From Cronobacter dublinensis subsp. dublinensis LMG 23823 (GTDB lineage Bacteria; Pseudomonadota; Gammaproteobacteria; Enterobacterales; Enterobacteriaceae), in contig NZ_CP012266.1 in NCBI RefSeq assembly GCF_001277235.1, positions 310,001 through 374,000 of the forward strand: a stretch of 64,000 nucleotides of DNA. The letters run 5' to 3'. Shown here piece after piece: positions 29,491-37,976 of the stretch; the first letter of the stretch is position 1, and every line of letters starts with the position of its first letter. Under the pieces are notes generated by a model. It worked only from the letters and a program-made list of their open reading frames with translations, ran no database searches and had not been told where the DNA came from. The position numbers and the translations under genes were made by a program.

Positions 29491-30519
29491 ATGAATAACT
29501 CCCTTAAACCCTACAATACTTTCGGTATTGATAAACGCGCGCAGAATATTGTTAAGGCGCATACTGCCAAAGAGCTGGCTGAAGCATGGCAGCAGGCTCA
29601 GGCCGCTTCTCAGGCTGTGTTGATTCTGGGCGAGGGGAGCAACGTACTGTTTCTTGATGATTTTGACGGCACCATTATTCTGAACCGTATTATGGGGATT
29701 CAGGTAGAAGAACAGCCTGACGCATGGTTGGTCCATGCGGGCGCCGGAGAAAACTGGCACCGCCTTGTGGAATTCACCCTCGACCACAATATGGCCGGGC
29801 TTGAGAACCTGGCGTTGATCCCAGGCTGTGCAGGCTCTTCGCCCATCCAGAACATCGGTGCTTACGGTGTTGAGTTCAGACAATTTTGTCTGTACGTCGA
29901 CTGTCTTGATCTCGTATCCGGTCAAACTGTCCGGCTTGGAAATATCGATTGCCGGTTTGGTTATCGCGACAGCATATTTAAACATGATTATCAGCATCAA
30001 TACGCGATTACCGGTGTTGGCCTTCGCCTTCCAAAACAGTGGTCGCCTGTGCTTACGTACGGCGATTTGACGCGCCTGCCTGCCAGTACCGTCACGCCCC
30101 GCCAGGTATTCGATGCGGTATGCCATATGCGTCGCACGAAACTTCCCGATCCTCAAGAATACGGCAACGCGGGTAGTTTCTTTAAAAACCCGGTGATTAC
30201 TGCAGAAGATGCCAGTGCGCTCTTTATCCATTACCCTGATGCCCCGCGTTACCCGCAAAATGACGGGCAGGTAAAACTGGCGGCAGGCTGGCTTATCGAT
30301 CGCTGCGAAATGAAAGGGCATAGGGTCGGTGGCGCTGCCGTTCACCGTCAACAGGCCCTGGTGCTGATTAATGAGAATGGCGCGACCAGTGATGATGTCG
30401 TGAGGCTTGCGCATGAAGTGCGCCGGCGCGTGGGTGAAAAATTTAATGTCTGGCTTGAGCCAGAAGTGCGTTTTATTGGCGCAACGGGTGAGGTGGATGC
30501 CGTGGAGACGATTGCTTGA
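29491..30519 (+). CDS. murB: MurB, UDP-N-acetylenolpyruvoylglucosamine reductase
   Basis: FAD enzyme that reduces the enolpyruvyl group with NADPH to give UDP-N-acetylmuramic acid, an early peptidoglycan precursor. The protein is 342 residues, type I MurB. FAD-binding segments LGEGSNVLF and GLENLALIPG, and the catalytic-serine segment GNAGSFFKNP, are present. The start gives MNNSLKPYNTFGI; a 28-codon upstream extension is not supported. Its stop overlaps the birA start by 4 bp. Its recalled similarity to E. coli MurB is lower than that of its neighbours. Confidence 0.97.
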   Translation: MNNSLKPYNTFGIDKRAQNIVKAHTAKELAEAWQQAQAASQAVLILGEGSNVLFLDDFDGTIILNRIMGIQVEEQPDAWLVHAGAGENWHRLVEFTLDHNMAGLENLALIPGCAGSSPIQNIGAYGVEFRQFCLYVDCLDLVSGQTVRLGNIDCRFGYRDSIFKHDYQHQYAITGVGLRLPKQWSPVLTYGDLTRLPASTVTPRQVFDAVCHMRRTKLPDPQEYGNAGSFFKNPVITAEDASALFIHYPDAPRYPQNDGQVKLAAGWLIDRCEMKGHRVGGAAVHRQQALVLINENGATSDDVVRLAHEVRRRVGEKFNVWLEPEVRFIGATGEVDAVETIA

Positions 30520-31478
30520 AAGATAATAAGATTCCTTTGACGCTGATTTCTCTTCTCGCCGATGGCGATTTCCATTCAGGCGAGCAGCTGGGTGAAAAAC
30601 TCGGTATGAGCCGGGCGGCTATCAATAAGCATATTCAGACCCTACGTGACTGGGGCATTGACGTTTTTACAGTGCCCGGCAAGGGATATAGTCTGCCAGG
30701 ACCGATACAGTTGCTCGATGAGACGTTTATCCATTCCCACATTAAATCTGGCTCGGTAACGGTATTACCGGTTATCGACTCTACAAATCAGTATTTAATG
30801 GACCGGCTTTCAGAGCTTGACTCTGGCGATGCATGCATTGCTGAGTATCAGCAGGCGGGGCGCGGGCGCCGCGGGCGGAAATGGTTTTCGCCGTTTGGTG
30901 CAAATCTTTATCTGTCTATGTACTGGCGGCTTGAACAAGGGCCCGCCGCGGCCATTGGCCTGAGTCTGGTCATCGGTATCGTAATGGCTGAAGTGCTGCA
31001 TGAGCTGGGTGCCGATCAGGTGCGGGTAAAGTGGCCAAACGATCTGTATCTGAATGACAGAAAACTGGCTGGTATTCTCGTTGAGCTGACGGGCAAAACA
31101 GGCGACGCGGCGCAGATCGTAATTGGTGCCGGTATTAATCTGGCAATGCGGCAGGTTGAGAGCGATATTGTCAACCAGGGCTGGATCAACCTTCAGGAAG
31201 CGGGCATTAAGGTCGACAGAAATACGTTGGCAGTCAGGCTTATCGAAAAGCTGCGTTCTTCACTGCGTGAGTTCGAGCAGGAAGGGCTGGCTCCTTTTCT
31301 GGCTCGTTGGGAAAAACTGGATAATTTTATTCATCGTCAGGTTAAGCTTATTATCGGTGAGCGTGAAATATACGGTATTTCGCGTGGCATCGATAATCAG
31401 GGCGCGTTATTGCTTGAGCAAAATGATGTTATCAAGCCCTGGGTCGGCGGGGAAATCTCATTACGAAGCGCGGAATAA
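30516..31478 (+). CDS. birA: BirA, biotin-protein ligase and biotin operon repressor
   Basis: Makes biotinyl-AMP, attaches biotin to the AccB carrier and represses the bio operon when carrier is scarce. The protein is 320 residues: an N-terminal winged helix (about 1-60, GEKLGMSRAAINKHIQTLR), the biotin/ATP loop GRGRRGRK (115-122), KWPNDLYL and KLAGILVE of the active site, and a C-terminal SH3-like domain. The start is a TTG inside the murB stop (TTGA), giving MKDNKIPL as in E. coli, so translation is probably coupled to murB. Confidence 0.96.
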   Translation: MKDNKIPLTLISLLADGDFHSGEQLGEKLGMSRAAINKHIQTLRDWGIDVFTVPGKGYSLPGPIQLLDETFIHSHIKSGSVTVLPVIDSTNQYLMDRLSELDSGDACIAEYQQAGRGRRGRKWFSPFGANLYLSMYWRLEQGPAAAIGLSLVIGIVMAEVLHELGADQVRVKWPNDLYLNDRKLAGILVELTGKTGDAAQIVIGAGINLAMRQVESDIVNQGWINLQEAGIKVDRNTLAVRLIEKLRSSLREFEQEGLAPFLARWEKLDNFIHRQVKLIIGEREIYGISRGIDNQGALLLEQNDVIKPWVGGEISLRSAE

Positions 31479-31503
31479 AAAAGGGAGCTTAGCTCCCTTT
31501 TTT
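31477..31503. terminator. Bidirectional terminator between birA and coaA
   Basis: AAAAAAGGGAGCTTAGCTCC followed by CTTTTTT forms a symmetric stem with A- and T-runs on both sides, between convergent genes. Confidence 0.93.
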
Positions 31504-31513
31504 AATATCTCAA

Positions 31514-32464
31514 TCATTTGCGCAACCGTACACACTCGACAGCATGATTAGCACTCTTCGTCATAATCAGACTGGCGCGCTCACGTGTTGGCAGTATGTT
31601 CTCTTTTAAATTCAACCAGTTAATTTCTTTCCATAGTTGTGTGGCGATGCTGACAGCTTCGTCTTCTGAAAGCTGCGCATAGTGATGGAAATATGAGTCG
31701 GGATCGGTAAAGGCCCCTTCGCGGAATTTAAGGAAACGGTTGATATACCAGCGCTGGAGCAAATCTTCAGGCGCATCTACATAAATTGAGAAATCGACGA
31801 AATCGGAAACAAATACATGATGTGGGTCATGCGGATAATCCATGCCACTTTGCAGCACATTGAGCCCTTCGAGTATGAGGATATCAGGGTGATTGACGAC
31901 CTTATCCCCATCCGGGATCACGTCATAAATTAAATGTGAATAGACCGGTGCGGTGACGTTCGGCACGCCGGACTTGATATCCGAAACAAACTTCACCAGG
32001 CGATGCATATCATATGACTGCGGAAAGCCTTTTTTCTTCATCAAATCGCGCTCTTTGAGCACTGCGTTGGGATGAAGAAACCCGTCAGTCGTAATCAGTT
32101 CAACGCGACGATGTTCAGGCCAACGGCTTAGCAGCGCCTGTAATACACGGGCAGTTGTGCTTTTACCCACCGCCACGCTGCCGGCAATACTGATGATATA
32201 AGGGATGCGCTGCCCATTGGTGCCCAGGAATTGCTCCAGTACTGCCTGACGACGTAAGTTGGAACTGATATAAAAATTGAGCAGGCGTGACAGCGGCAAA
32301 TAAATCTCCGCCACTTCTTCCAGAGACAGGTCTTCGTTAATGCCCTTTAAACGCGCAATTTCACCTTCAGTAAGCGTCATCGGCACTGAATCACGCAGGG
32401 CTGCCCACTGGCTCCGGTTAAACTGGAGGTAAGGGGACGTTAAGGTTTGATCTTTATTACTCAT
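31514..32464 (-). CDS. coaA: CoaA, type I pantothenate kinase
   Basis: Phosphorylates pantothenate, the first and feedback-controlled step of coenzyme A synthesis. The protein is 316 residues, the E. coli length. The P-loop GSVAVGKS lies at 95-102 with Lys101, followed by ITTDGFLHPN and the dimer/CoA-binding core. The start at 32464 gives MSNKDQTLTSPYLQF; an in-frame ATG two codons upstream (32470) is an alternative and translation from either is plausible. Confidence 0.97.
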   Translation of the reverse strand: MSNKDQTLTSPYLQFNRSQWAALRDSVPMTLTEGEIARLKGINEDLSLEEVAEIYLPLSRLLNFYISSNLRRQAVLEQFLGTNGQRIPYIISIAGSVAVGKSTTARVLQALLSRWPEHRRVELITTDGFLHPNAVLKERDLMKKKGFPQSYDMHRLVKFVSDIKSGVPNVTAPVYSHLIYDVIPDGDKVVNHPDILILEGLNVLQSGMDYPHDPHHVFVSDFVDFSIYVDAPEDLLQRWYINRFLKFREGAFTDPDSYFHHYAQLSEDEAVSIATQLWKEINWLNLKENILPTRERASLIMTKSANHAVECVRLRK

Positions 32465-32851
32465 AAGCATGCTTCTGCCTGTCATTCAGGACAAAATGAA
32501 AACCCTTTGCTCAGCGCTGTGATGCTTTCATCTTAGATCGCTTAATGGCACGCCGGGTAAGCGAGAATTTCACAATGGGCAGGAGGGTAACATCAGATCA
32601 AAAGGAATAATAAGAAAAAATCTTCCGTGCTTTCCTTTCTCGGTAAAGCGTCACGCTTCTTGATCGTAATTGTATAAACCTTATCCGTCCCTCAGCGTTT
32701 ATCCTTTTCAGGCATACGTAATAGATAGCGCTCTTCTTTTTGACGAGGGCGGTTTCCTCTTTAACGCTCTGCGCGAACGATAACGCACAACGTTAAACTG
32801 TGGATTATTTCAGCATGAGTGGCTGAAAAGGCATCAGAAATGCGCAGTGGT
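32465..32851. other. Gene-free stretch between coaA and the thrU promoter region
   Basis: About 390 bp, AT-rich by the standard of this window. It should hold the coaA promoter on the minus strand and upstream control sequence of the tRNA-tufB operon. I see no convincing reading frame, RNA gene or repeat. Fis pattern matches beyond the one at 32852 are too degenerate to call by eye. Confidence 0.5.
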
Positions 32852-32866
32852 GCGCAAAATGTGAGC
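32852..32866. promoter_or_regulatory. Probable Fis site upstream of the thrU operon promoter
   Basis: GCGCAAAATGTGAGC fits every fixed position of the Fis pattern G-N2-Y-R-N2-W-N2-Y-R-N2-C. Its centre lies about 70 bp before the predicted start. Fis activation from this distance is known for the E. coli thrU(tufB) operon. Confidence 0.6.
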
Positions 32867-32893
32867 GATAAAGCGGATTAAGCAATTTTTTTG

Positions 32894-32922
32894 TTGCATG
32901 CGCGCGCTGCTATTCCTAGAAT
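32894..32922 (+). promoter_or_regulatory. Promoter of the thrU-tyrU-glyT-thrT-tufB operon
   Basis: TTGCAT (32894-32899) and TAGAAT (32917-32922) with a 17-bp spacer, followed by a GC-rich discriminator (GCGCGCT) typical of stringently controlled stable-RNA promoters. Confidence 0.85.
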
Positions 32923-32936
32923 GCGCGCTACTTGAT

Positions 32937-33012
<76 letters not shown>

Positions 33013-33021
33013 TCAAGTTCA

Positions 33022-33106
<85 letters not shown>

Positions 33107-33215
33107 CTTTCGGCTTCGCGATTGCGTCGCCAGAGTTGGTCGGTAAGCCTGCCAGCTCAAGCAAGAAAGATTTTCTTTTTTGTACAGAAAGAACTGGGTA
33201 GCCGAGTTTCAGGAT

Positions 33216-33290
<75 letters not shown>

Positions 33291-33296
33291 GGATGT

Positions 33297-33372
33297 GCTG
33301 ATATAGCTCAGTTGGTAGAGCGCACCCTTGGTAAGGGTGAGGTCGGCAGTTCGAATCTGCCTATCAGCACCA
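33297..33372 (+). tRNA. thrT: tRNA-Thr (anticodon GGT)
   Basis: 76 nt with encoded CCA. Acceptor GCTGATA pairs with TATCAGC; the anticodon GGT is at 33330-33332. It is the last tRNA before tufB, 112 bp downstream. Confidence 0.97.
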
Positions 33373-33484
33373 CTTCTCAATCTCCTCCCTGTTTCTCTTC
33401 TGTAGATCTATTCAACAAATTCAGGCTAATGCCTGGTTGATGTGGTGATACCACCGATTTATCCGTGTCTTAGAGGGACAATCG

Positions 33485-34669
33485 ATGTCTAAAGAAAAGT
33501 TTGAACGTACAAAACCGCACGTTAACGTCGGTACTATCGGCCACGTTGACCATGGTAAAACAACGCTGACCGCTGCCATCACTACCGTTCTGGCTAAAAC
33601 CTACGGTGGTTCTGCTCGTGCATTCGATCAGATCGATAACGCGCCGGAAGAAAAAGCTCGTGGTATCACCATCAACACCTCTCACGTTGAATATGACACC
33701 CCGACTCGCCACTACGCGCACGTTGACTGCCCGGGCCACGCCGACTACGTGAAAAACATGATCACCGGTGCTGCTCAGATGGATGGCGCTATCCTGGTTG
33801 TTGCTGCGACTGACGGCCCGATGCCGCAGACCCGTGAGCACATCCTGCTGGGTCGTCAGGTAGGCGTTCCGTACATCATCGTGTTCCTGAACAAATGCGA
33901 CATGGTTGATGACGAAGAGCTGCTGGAACTGGTTGAGATGGAAGTGCGTGAGCTGCTGTCTCAGTACGACTTCCCGGGCGACGACACCCCGATCGTTCGC
34001 GGTTCCGCGCTGAAAGCGCTGGAAGGCGAAGCTGAGTGGGAAGAGAAAATCATCGAGCTGGCTGGTCACCTGGATTCTTACATCCCGGAACCGGAGCGCG
34101 CGATTGACAAGCCGTTCCTGCTGCCGATCGAAGATGTATTCTCCATCTCTGGTCGTGGTACCGTTGTTACCGGTCGTGTAGAGCGCGGTATCATCAAGGT
34201 TGGTGAAGAAGTTGAAATCGTTGGTATCAAAGACACCGCGAAATCCACCTGTACCGGCGTTGAAATGTTCCGCAAACTGCTGGACGAAGGCCGTGCGGGC
34301 GAGAACGTAGGTGTTCTGCTGCGTGGTATCAAACGTGAAGAAATCGAACGTGGTCAGGTACTGGCTAAGCCGGGCTCCATCAAGCCGCACACCAAGTTCG
34401 AATCTGAAGTGTACATTCTGTCCAAAGATGAAGGCGGCCGTCACACTCCGTTCTTCAAAGGCTACCGTCCGCAGTTCTACTTCCGTACGACTGACGTGAC
34501 CGGTACCATCGAACTGCCGGAAGGCGTAGAGATGGTAATGCCGGGCGACAACATCAAAATGGTTGTCACCCTGATCCACCCGATCGCGATGGACGACGGT
34601 CTGCGTTTCGCAATCCGCGAAGGCGGCCGTACCGTTGGCGCGGGCGTGGTTGCTAAAGTTCTCGGCTAA
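33485..34669 (+). CDS. tufB: Elongation factor Tu
   Basis: GTPase that delivers aminoacyl-tRNA to the ribosome. The protein is 394 residues. GTP-binding motifs are intact: GHVDHGKT at 19-26, DCPGH near 81-85, and NKCD near 136-139. Codon choice is that of a very highly expressed gene (CTG, CGT, GGT, AAA). It follows the thrU-tyrU-glyT-thrT cluster, which identifies the tufB copy; a tufA copy is expected elsewhere. It ends at a strong terminator. Confidence 0.98.
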   Translation: MSKEKFERTKPHVNVGTIGHVDHGKTTLTAAITTVLAKTYGGSARAFDQIDNAPEEKARGITINTSHVEYDTPTRHYAHVDCPGHADYVKNMITGAAQMDGAILVVAATDGPMPQTREHILLGRQVGVPYIIVFLNKCDMVDDEELLELVEMEVRELLSQYDFPGDDTPIVRGSALKALEGEAEWEEKIIELAGHLDSYIPEPERAIDKPFLLPIEDVFSISGRGTVVTGRVERGIIKVGEEVEIVGIKDTAKSTCTGVEMFRKLLDEGRAGENVGVLLRGIKREEIERGQVLAKPGSIKPHTKFESEVYILSKDEGGRHTPFFKGYRPQFYFRTTDVTGTIELPEGVEMVMPGDNIKMVVTLIHPIAMDDGLRFAIREGGRTVGAGVVAKVLG

Positions 34670-34700
34670 TCGCTGATAACATTTGACGCAATGCGCAATA

Positions 34701-34725
34701 AAAGGGCATCATTTGATGCCCTTTT
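34701..34725 (+). terminator. Terminator of tufB
   Basis: Stem AAAGGGCATC / GATGCCCTTT with loop ATTT, then further Ts. The next 180 bp, up to secE, should hold the secE-nusG promoter, which I could not place with confidence. Confidence 0.92.
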
Positions 34726-34903
34726 TGCACGCTCTCGAACCAGAACCTGGCTCATCAGTGATTTATTCCACATAATCATTGCTGAGACAGGCTCTGCAGA
34801 TAGCGTAACTCCGAAGCGCAATGTAAAAAGAGCAATTCGGTCTGGCTTGCCTCGCATGTGCGGGGCAAAAATGTTTGTCTGATTTACTATGACAGGTTGG
34901 TTT

Positions 34904-35287
34904 ATGAGTGCGAATACCGAAGCTCAAGGAAGCGGGCGCGGCCTGGAAGTGATGAAGTGGCTGGTTGTCGCTGCGCTGCTGATTGTAGCTATCGTAGGCA
35001 ACTTTCTTTACCGTGAGATTACCCTGCCGCTGCGTGCTCTTGCGGTGGTCATTCTGATTGCTGCAGCGGGTGGTGTCGCGCTGTTAACGACGAAAGGTAA
35101 AGCTACCGTCGCCTTTGCCCGTGAAGCGAGAACCGAAGTCCGTAAGGTTATTTGGCCGACTCGCCAGGAAACGTTGCACACCACATTAATCGTGGCTGCA
35201 GTGACTGCTGTAATGTCACTGATCCTGTGGGGGCTGGATGGTATTCTGGTCCGCCTGGTATCCTTTATCACTGGCCTGAGGTTCTGA
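34904..35287 (+). CDS. secE: SecE, protein translocase subunit
   Basis: Essential clamp subunit of the SecYEG channel in the inner membrane. The protein is 127 residues with three membrane helices (about 17-36, 43-62 and 93-112) and the conserved cytoplasmic amphipathic segment [16 protein letters not shown]. The start at 34904 gives the family N-terminus [13 protein letters not shown]. nusG starts 1 bp after its stop, the conserved secE-nusG operon. Confidence 0.98.
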
Positions 35288-35288
35288 G

Positions 35289-35834
35289 ATGTCTGAAGCA
35301 CCTAAAAAGCGCTGGTACGTCGTTCAGGCGTTTTCCGGTTTTGAAGGCCGCGTAGCGACTTCGCTGCGTGAGCATATCAAATTACACAACATGGAAGAGT
35401 TGTTTGGCGAAGTCATGGTTCCGACCGAAGAGGTTGTGGAGATCCGTGGCGGCCAGCGTCGCAAGAGCGAGCGCAAATTCTTCCCCGGTTATGTGTTAGT
35501 TCAGATGGTTATGAACGACGCAAGCTGGCACCTGGTGCGTAGCGTACCGCGCGTAATGGGCTTTATCGGCGGCACCTCTGACCGTCCGGCACCAATCAGC
35601 GACAAAGAAGTCGATGCTATCATGAACCGCCTGCAGCAGGTGGGTGATAAGCCGCGTCCGAAAACGCTGTTTGAGCCGGGTGAAATGGTTCGCGTTAACG
35701 ACGGTCCGTTCGCTGACTTCAACGGCGTGGTTGAAGAAGTTGACTATGAGAAGAGCCGCCTGAAAGTATCGGTGTCTATTTTCGGTCGTGCTACACCGGT
35801 TGAGCTTGATTTCAGTCAGGTAGAAAAAGCGTAA
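35289..35834 (+). CDS. nusG: NusG, transcription elongation factor
   Basis: General elongation factor that rides on RNA polymerase, supports Rho termination and rRNA antitermination, and links transcription to the ribosome through S10. The protein is 181 residues: an NGN domain (about 1-115) and a C-terminal KOW domain with [31 protein letters not shown] split across its strands. RfaH, its specialised paralogue, is also in this window at 12820. Confidence 0.98.
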
Positions 35835-35863
35835 GCTGAGTTCGAAAAAGCAGCGGTTAACCG

Positions 35864-35892
35864 TTGCACAAGGCGCGAGATTGGAATACAAT
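35864..35892 (+). promoter_or_regulatory. Promoter of rplKA, nested in the nusG terminator
   Basis: TTGCAC (35864-35869) and TACAAT (35887-35892) with a 17-bp spacer. The -10 lies in the loop of the terminator hairpin at 35870-35910, so the same bases end one operon and start the next. Confidence 0.8.
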
Positions 35893-35910
35893 TTCGCGCC
35901 TTTTGTTTTT
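35870..35910 (+). terminator. Terminator of secE-nusG
   Basis: Stem AAGGCGCGA (35870-35878) / TCGCGCCTT (35894-35902) is followed by TTTTGTTTTT. It overlaps the rplK promoter. Confidence 0.85.
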
Positions 35911-35934
35911 ATGGGCCAAGCCCATAAAACGTTT

Positions 35935-35975
35935 TAATCACGGGGAGCCTCTCTGAGGCGCTAGACCCAACTGAG
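35935..35975 (+). promoter_or_regulatory. L1-binding leader site of rplKA mRNA
   Basis: GGGGAGCCTCTCTGAGGCGC and the following TAGACCCAA form the short stem and asymmetric loop by which free L1 represses translation of rplK-rplA. The call rests on its position and on recall of the conserved E. coli leader. Confidence 0.7.
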
Positions 35976-35984
35976 GAAATTTTC

Positions 35985-36413
35985 ATGGCCAAGAAAGTAC
36001 AAGCCTACGTTAAGCTGCAGGTTGCAGCTGGTATGGCTAACCCGAGCCCGCCGGTCGGTCCGGCTCTGGGTCAGCAGGGTGTTAACATCATGGAATTCTG
36101 TAAAGCGTTCAACGCCAAAACGGATTCCATGGAAAAAGGTCTGCCGATTCCGGTTGTTATCACCGTTTACGCTGACCGTTCTTTCACCTTCGTTACCAAA
36201 ACCCCGCCGGCAGCTGTACTGCTGAAAAAAGCGGCTGGTATCAAGTCTGGTTCCGGTAAGCCGAACAAAGACAAAGTGGGTACCATTACCCGCGCTCAGC
36301 TGCAGGAAATCGCACAGACCAAAGCTGCTGACATGACTGGCGCCGACATTGAAGCGATGACTCGCTCCATCGAAGGTACTGCACGTTCCATGGGCCTGGT
36401 AGTGGAGGACTAA
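35985..36413 (+). CDS. rplK: Ribosomal protein L11
   Basis: Binds the GTPase-associated centre of 23S rRNA and is needed for RelA activation. The protein is 142 residues: an N-terminal domain with the proline-rich ANPSPPVGPALGQQGVNIMEF and a C-terminal rRNA-binding domain. First gene of rplKA, with a leader site for L1 feedback; rplA follows 3 bp later. Confidence 0.98.
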   Translation: MAKKVQAYVKLQVAAGMANPSPPVGPALGQQGVNIMEFCKAFNAKTDSMEKGLPIPVVITVYADRSFTFVTKTPPAAVLLKKAAGIKSGSGKPNKDKVGTITRAQLQEIAQTKAADMTGADIEAMTRSIEGTARSMGLVVED

Positions 36414-36416
36414 GAA

Positions 36417-37121
36417 ATGGCTAAACTGACCAAGCGCATGCGTGTGATCCGTGACAAAGTTGATGCGACCAAACAGTACGACATCAACGAAGCCATCACT
36501 CTGCTGAAAGAACTGGCTACCGCTAAGTTCGTAGAAAGCGTTGACGTTGCTGTAAACCTCGGCATCGACGCTCGTAAATCTGACCAGAACGTACGTGGTG
36601 CAACTGTACTGCCGCACGGTACTGGCCGTTCTGTTCGCGTAGCCGTATTTGCCCAGGGCCCGAACGCTGAAGCTGCTAAAGCAGCTGGCGCTGAGCTGGT
36701 AGGTATGGAAGATCTGGCTGACCAGATCAAAAAAGGCGAAATGAACTTTGACGTTGTTATTGCTTCCCCGGATGCAATGCGCGTTGTTGGCCAACTGGGC
36801 CAGGTTCTGGGCCCGCGCGGCCTGATGCCGAACCCGAAAGTTGGTACTGTAACGCCGAACGTTGCTGAAGCGGTTAAAAACGCGAAAGCAGGTCAGGTTC
36901 GTTACCGTAACGACAAAAACGGCATCATTCACACCACCATCGGTAAAGTGGATTTCGACGCTGACAAACTGAAAGAAAACCTGGAAGCGCTGCTGGTTGC
37001 TCTGAAAAAAGCAAAACCGTCTTCTGCTAAAGGCGTGTACATCAAGAAAGTTAGCCTGTCCACCACCATGGGCGCAGGTGTTGCGGTAGACCAGTCTGGT
37101 CTGAGCGCAGCGGCGAACTAA
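36417..37121 (+). CDS. rplA: Ribosomal protein L1
   Basis: Forms the mobile L1 stalk that helps release deacylated tRNA from the E site. It is also the translational repressor of its own operon. The protein is 234 residues with the two-domain L1 fold (AATVLPHGTG and GPRGLMPNPKVGTVT conserved, first segment read as GATVLPHGTG here). It starts 3 bp after rplK. Confidence 0.98.
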   Translation: MAKLTKRMRVIRDKVDATKQYDINEAITLLKELATAKFVESVDVAVNLGIDARKSDQNVRGATVLPHGTGRSVRVAVFAQGPNAEAAKAAGAELVGMEDLADQIKKGEMNFDVVIASPDAMRVVGQLGQVLGPRGLMPNPKVGTVTPNVAEAVKNAKAGQVRYRNDKNGIIHTTIGKVDFDADKLKENLEALLVALKKAKPSSAKGVYIKKVSLSTTMGAGVAVDQSGLSAAAN

Positions 37122-37129
37122 TTCGCCTC

Positions 37130-37158
37130 TTTACGTGGGCGTCGGATTTGTCTACAAT
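37130..37158 (+). promoter_or_regulatory. Promoter of rplJL-rpoBC
   Basis: TTTACG (37130-37135) and TACAAT (37153-37158) with a 17-bp spacer, beginning 9 bp after the rplA stop. It gives a leader of about 250 nt before rplJ. Confidence 0.75.
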
Positions 37159-37164
37159 CTTACG

Positions 37165-37412
37165 CCCATTGTTCTGCTAAGCAGAGCATAAAAGATTTTC
37201 GGTTGGAGCCTGGCCTTATCCAGGCCTCCGTCCAAGACCGCAGGTGTTTCGTAAGAAGCTTAATTTCCTGCGTAGACGGTGACAGAACCTGAAGAATATT
37301 TTTTAAGTAGTCTTTGGCTTGTTTCTGCTCACCGTATTTCGACGCTCTTTCGTATGAATGAGTGAAGTGAGTTCCGGGACTTGTCCCGGCTAAAATCCAG
37401 GAGCAAAAGCTA
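37165..37412 (+). promoter_or_regulatory. rplJ leader with L10-L7/L12 autoregulatory structure
   Basis: A long structured leader with GGAGCCTGGCC / GGCCTCC and CCGGGACTTGTCCCGG hairpins. In E. coli the L10(L12)4 complex binds this leader and blocks rplJL translation. Placement is by position and recall; the exact kink-turn was not resolved by eye. Confidence 0.7.
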
Positions 37413-37910
37413 ATGGCTTTAAATCTTCAAGACAAACAAGCGATTGTTGCTGAAGTCAGCGAAGTAGCCAAAGGCGCGCTGTCTGCGGTTGTTGCGGATT
37501 CCCGTGGCGTTACTGTAGACAAAATGACTGAACTGCGTAAAGCAGGTCGCGAAGCTGGCGTATACATGCGTGTTGTTCGTAACACCCTGCTGCGCCGTGT
37601 TGTTGAAGGTACTCAGTTTGAGTGCCTGAAAGACGCGTTTGTTGGTCCGACCCTGATTGCATACTCTATGGAACACCCGGGCGCTGCTGCTCGTCTGTTC
37701 AAAGATTTCGCGAAAGCGAATGCAAAATTTGAGGTCAAAGCCGCTGCCTTTGAAGGTGAGCTGATCCCGGCGTCCCAGATCGATCGCCTGGCAACTCTGC
37801 CGACTTACGAAGAAGCAATTGCACGCCTGATGGCAACCATGAAAGAAGCCTCTGCAGGCAAACTGGTTCGCACTCTGGCCGCTGTTCGCGACGCAAAAGA
37901 AGCTGCTTAA
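37413..37910 (+). CDS. rplJ: Ribosomal protein L10
   Basis: Base of the L7/L12 stalk on the large subunit and, in complex with L12, translational repressor of its own operon. The protein is 165 residues, with the rRNA-binding N-terminal domain (NLQDKQAIVAEVSEV ...) and a C-terminal helix for L12 dimers. rplL starts 66 bp after its stop. Confidence 0.98.
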   Translation: MALNLQDKQAIVAEVSEVAKGALSAVVADSRGVTVDKMTELRKAGREAGVYMRVVRNTLLRRVVEGTQFECLKDAFVGPTLIAYSMEHPGAAARLFKDFAKANAKFEVKAAAFEGELIPASQIDRLATLPTYEEAIARLMATMKEASAGKLVRTLAAVRDAKEAA

Positions 37911-37976
37911 TAGCGCTTACTCTCGCAACGCATTTGCTTACGTATAAAACTTATTCTGATATTCAGGAACAATTAA

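Noticed and set aside
34078..34120. Possible second tuf-like or pseudogene signal around tufB
   Set aside because: Only one intact tuf gene is present; overlapping frames are shadows of it.
33470..34579. 369-codon minus-strand frame antisense to tufB
   Set aside because: Codon-bias shadow of EF-Tu.
34691..34882. 63-codon plus-strand frame between tufB and secE
   Set aside because: It begins just before and runs through the tufB terminator hairpin, has no ribosome site, and its composition is not protein-like. The region is better read as terminator plus secE promoter.
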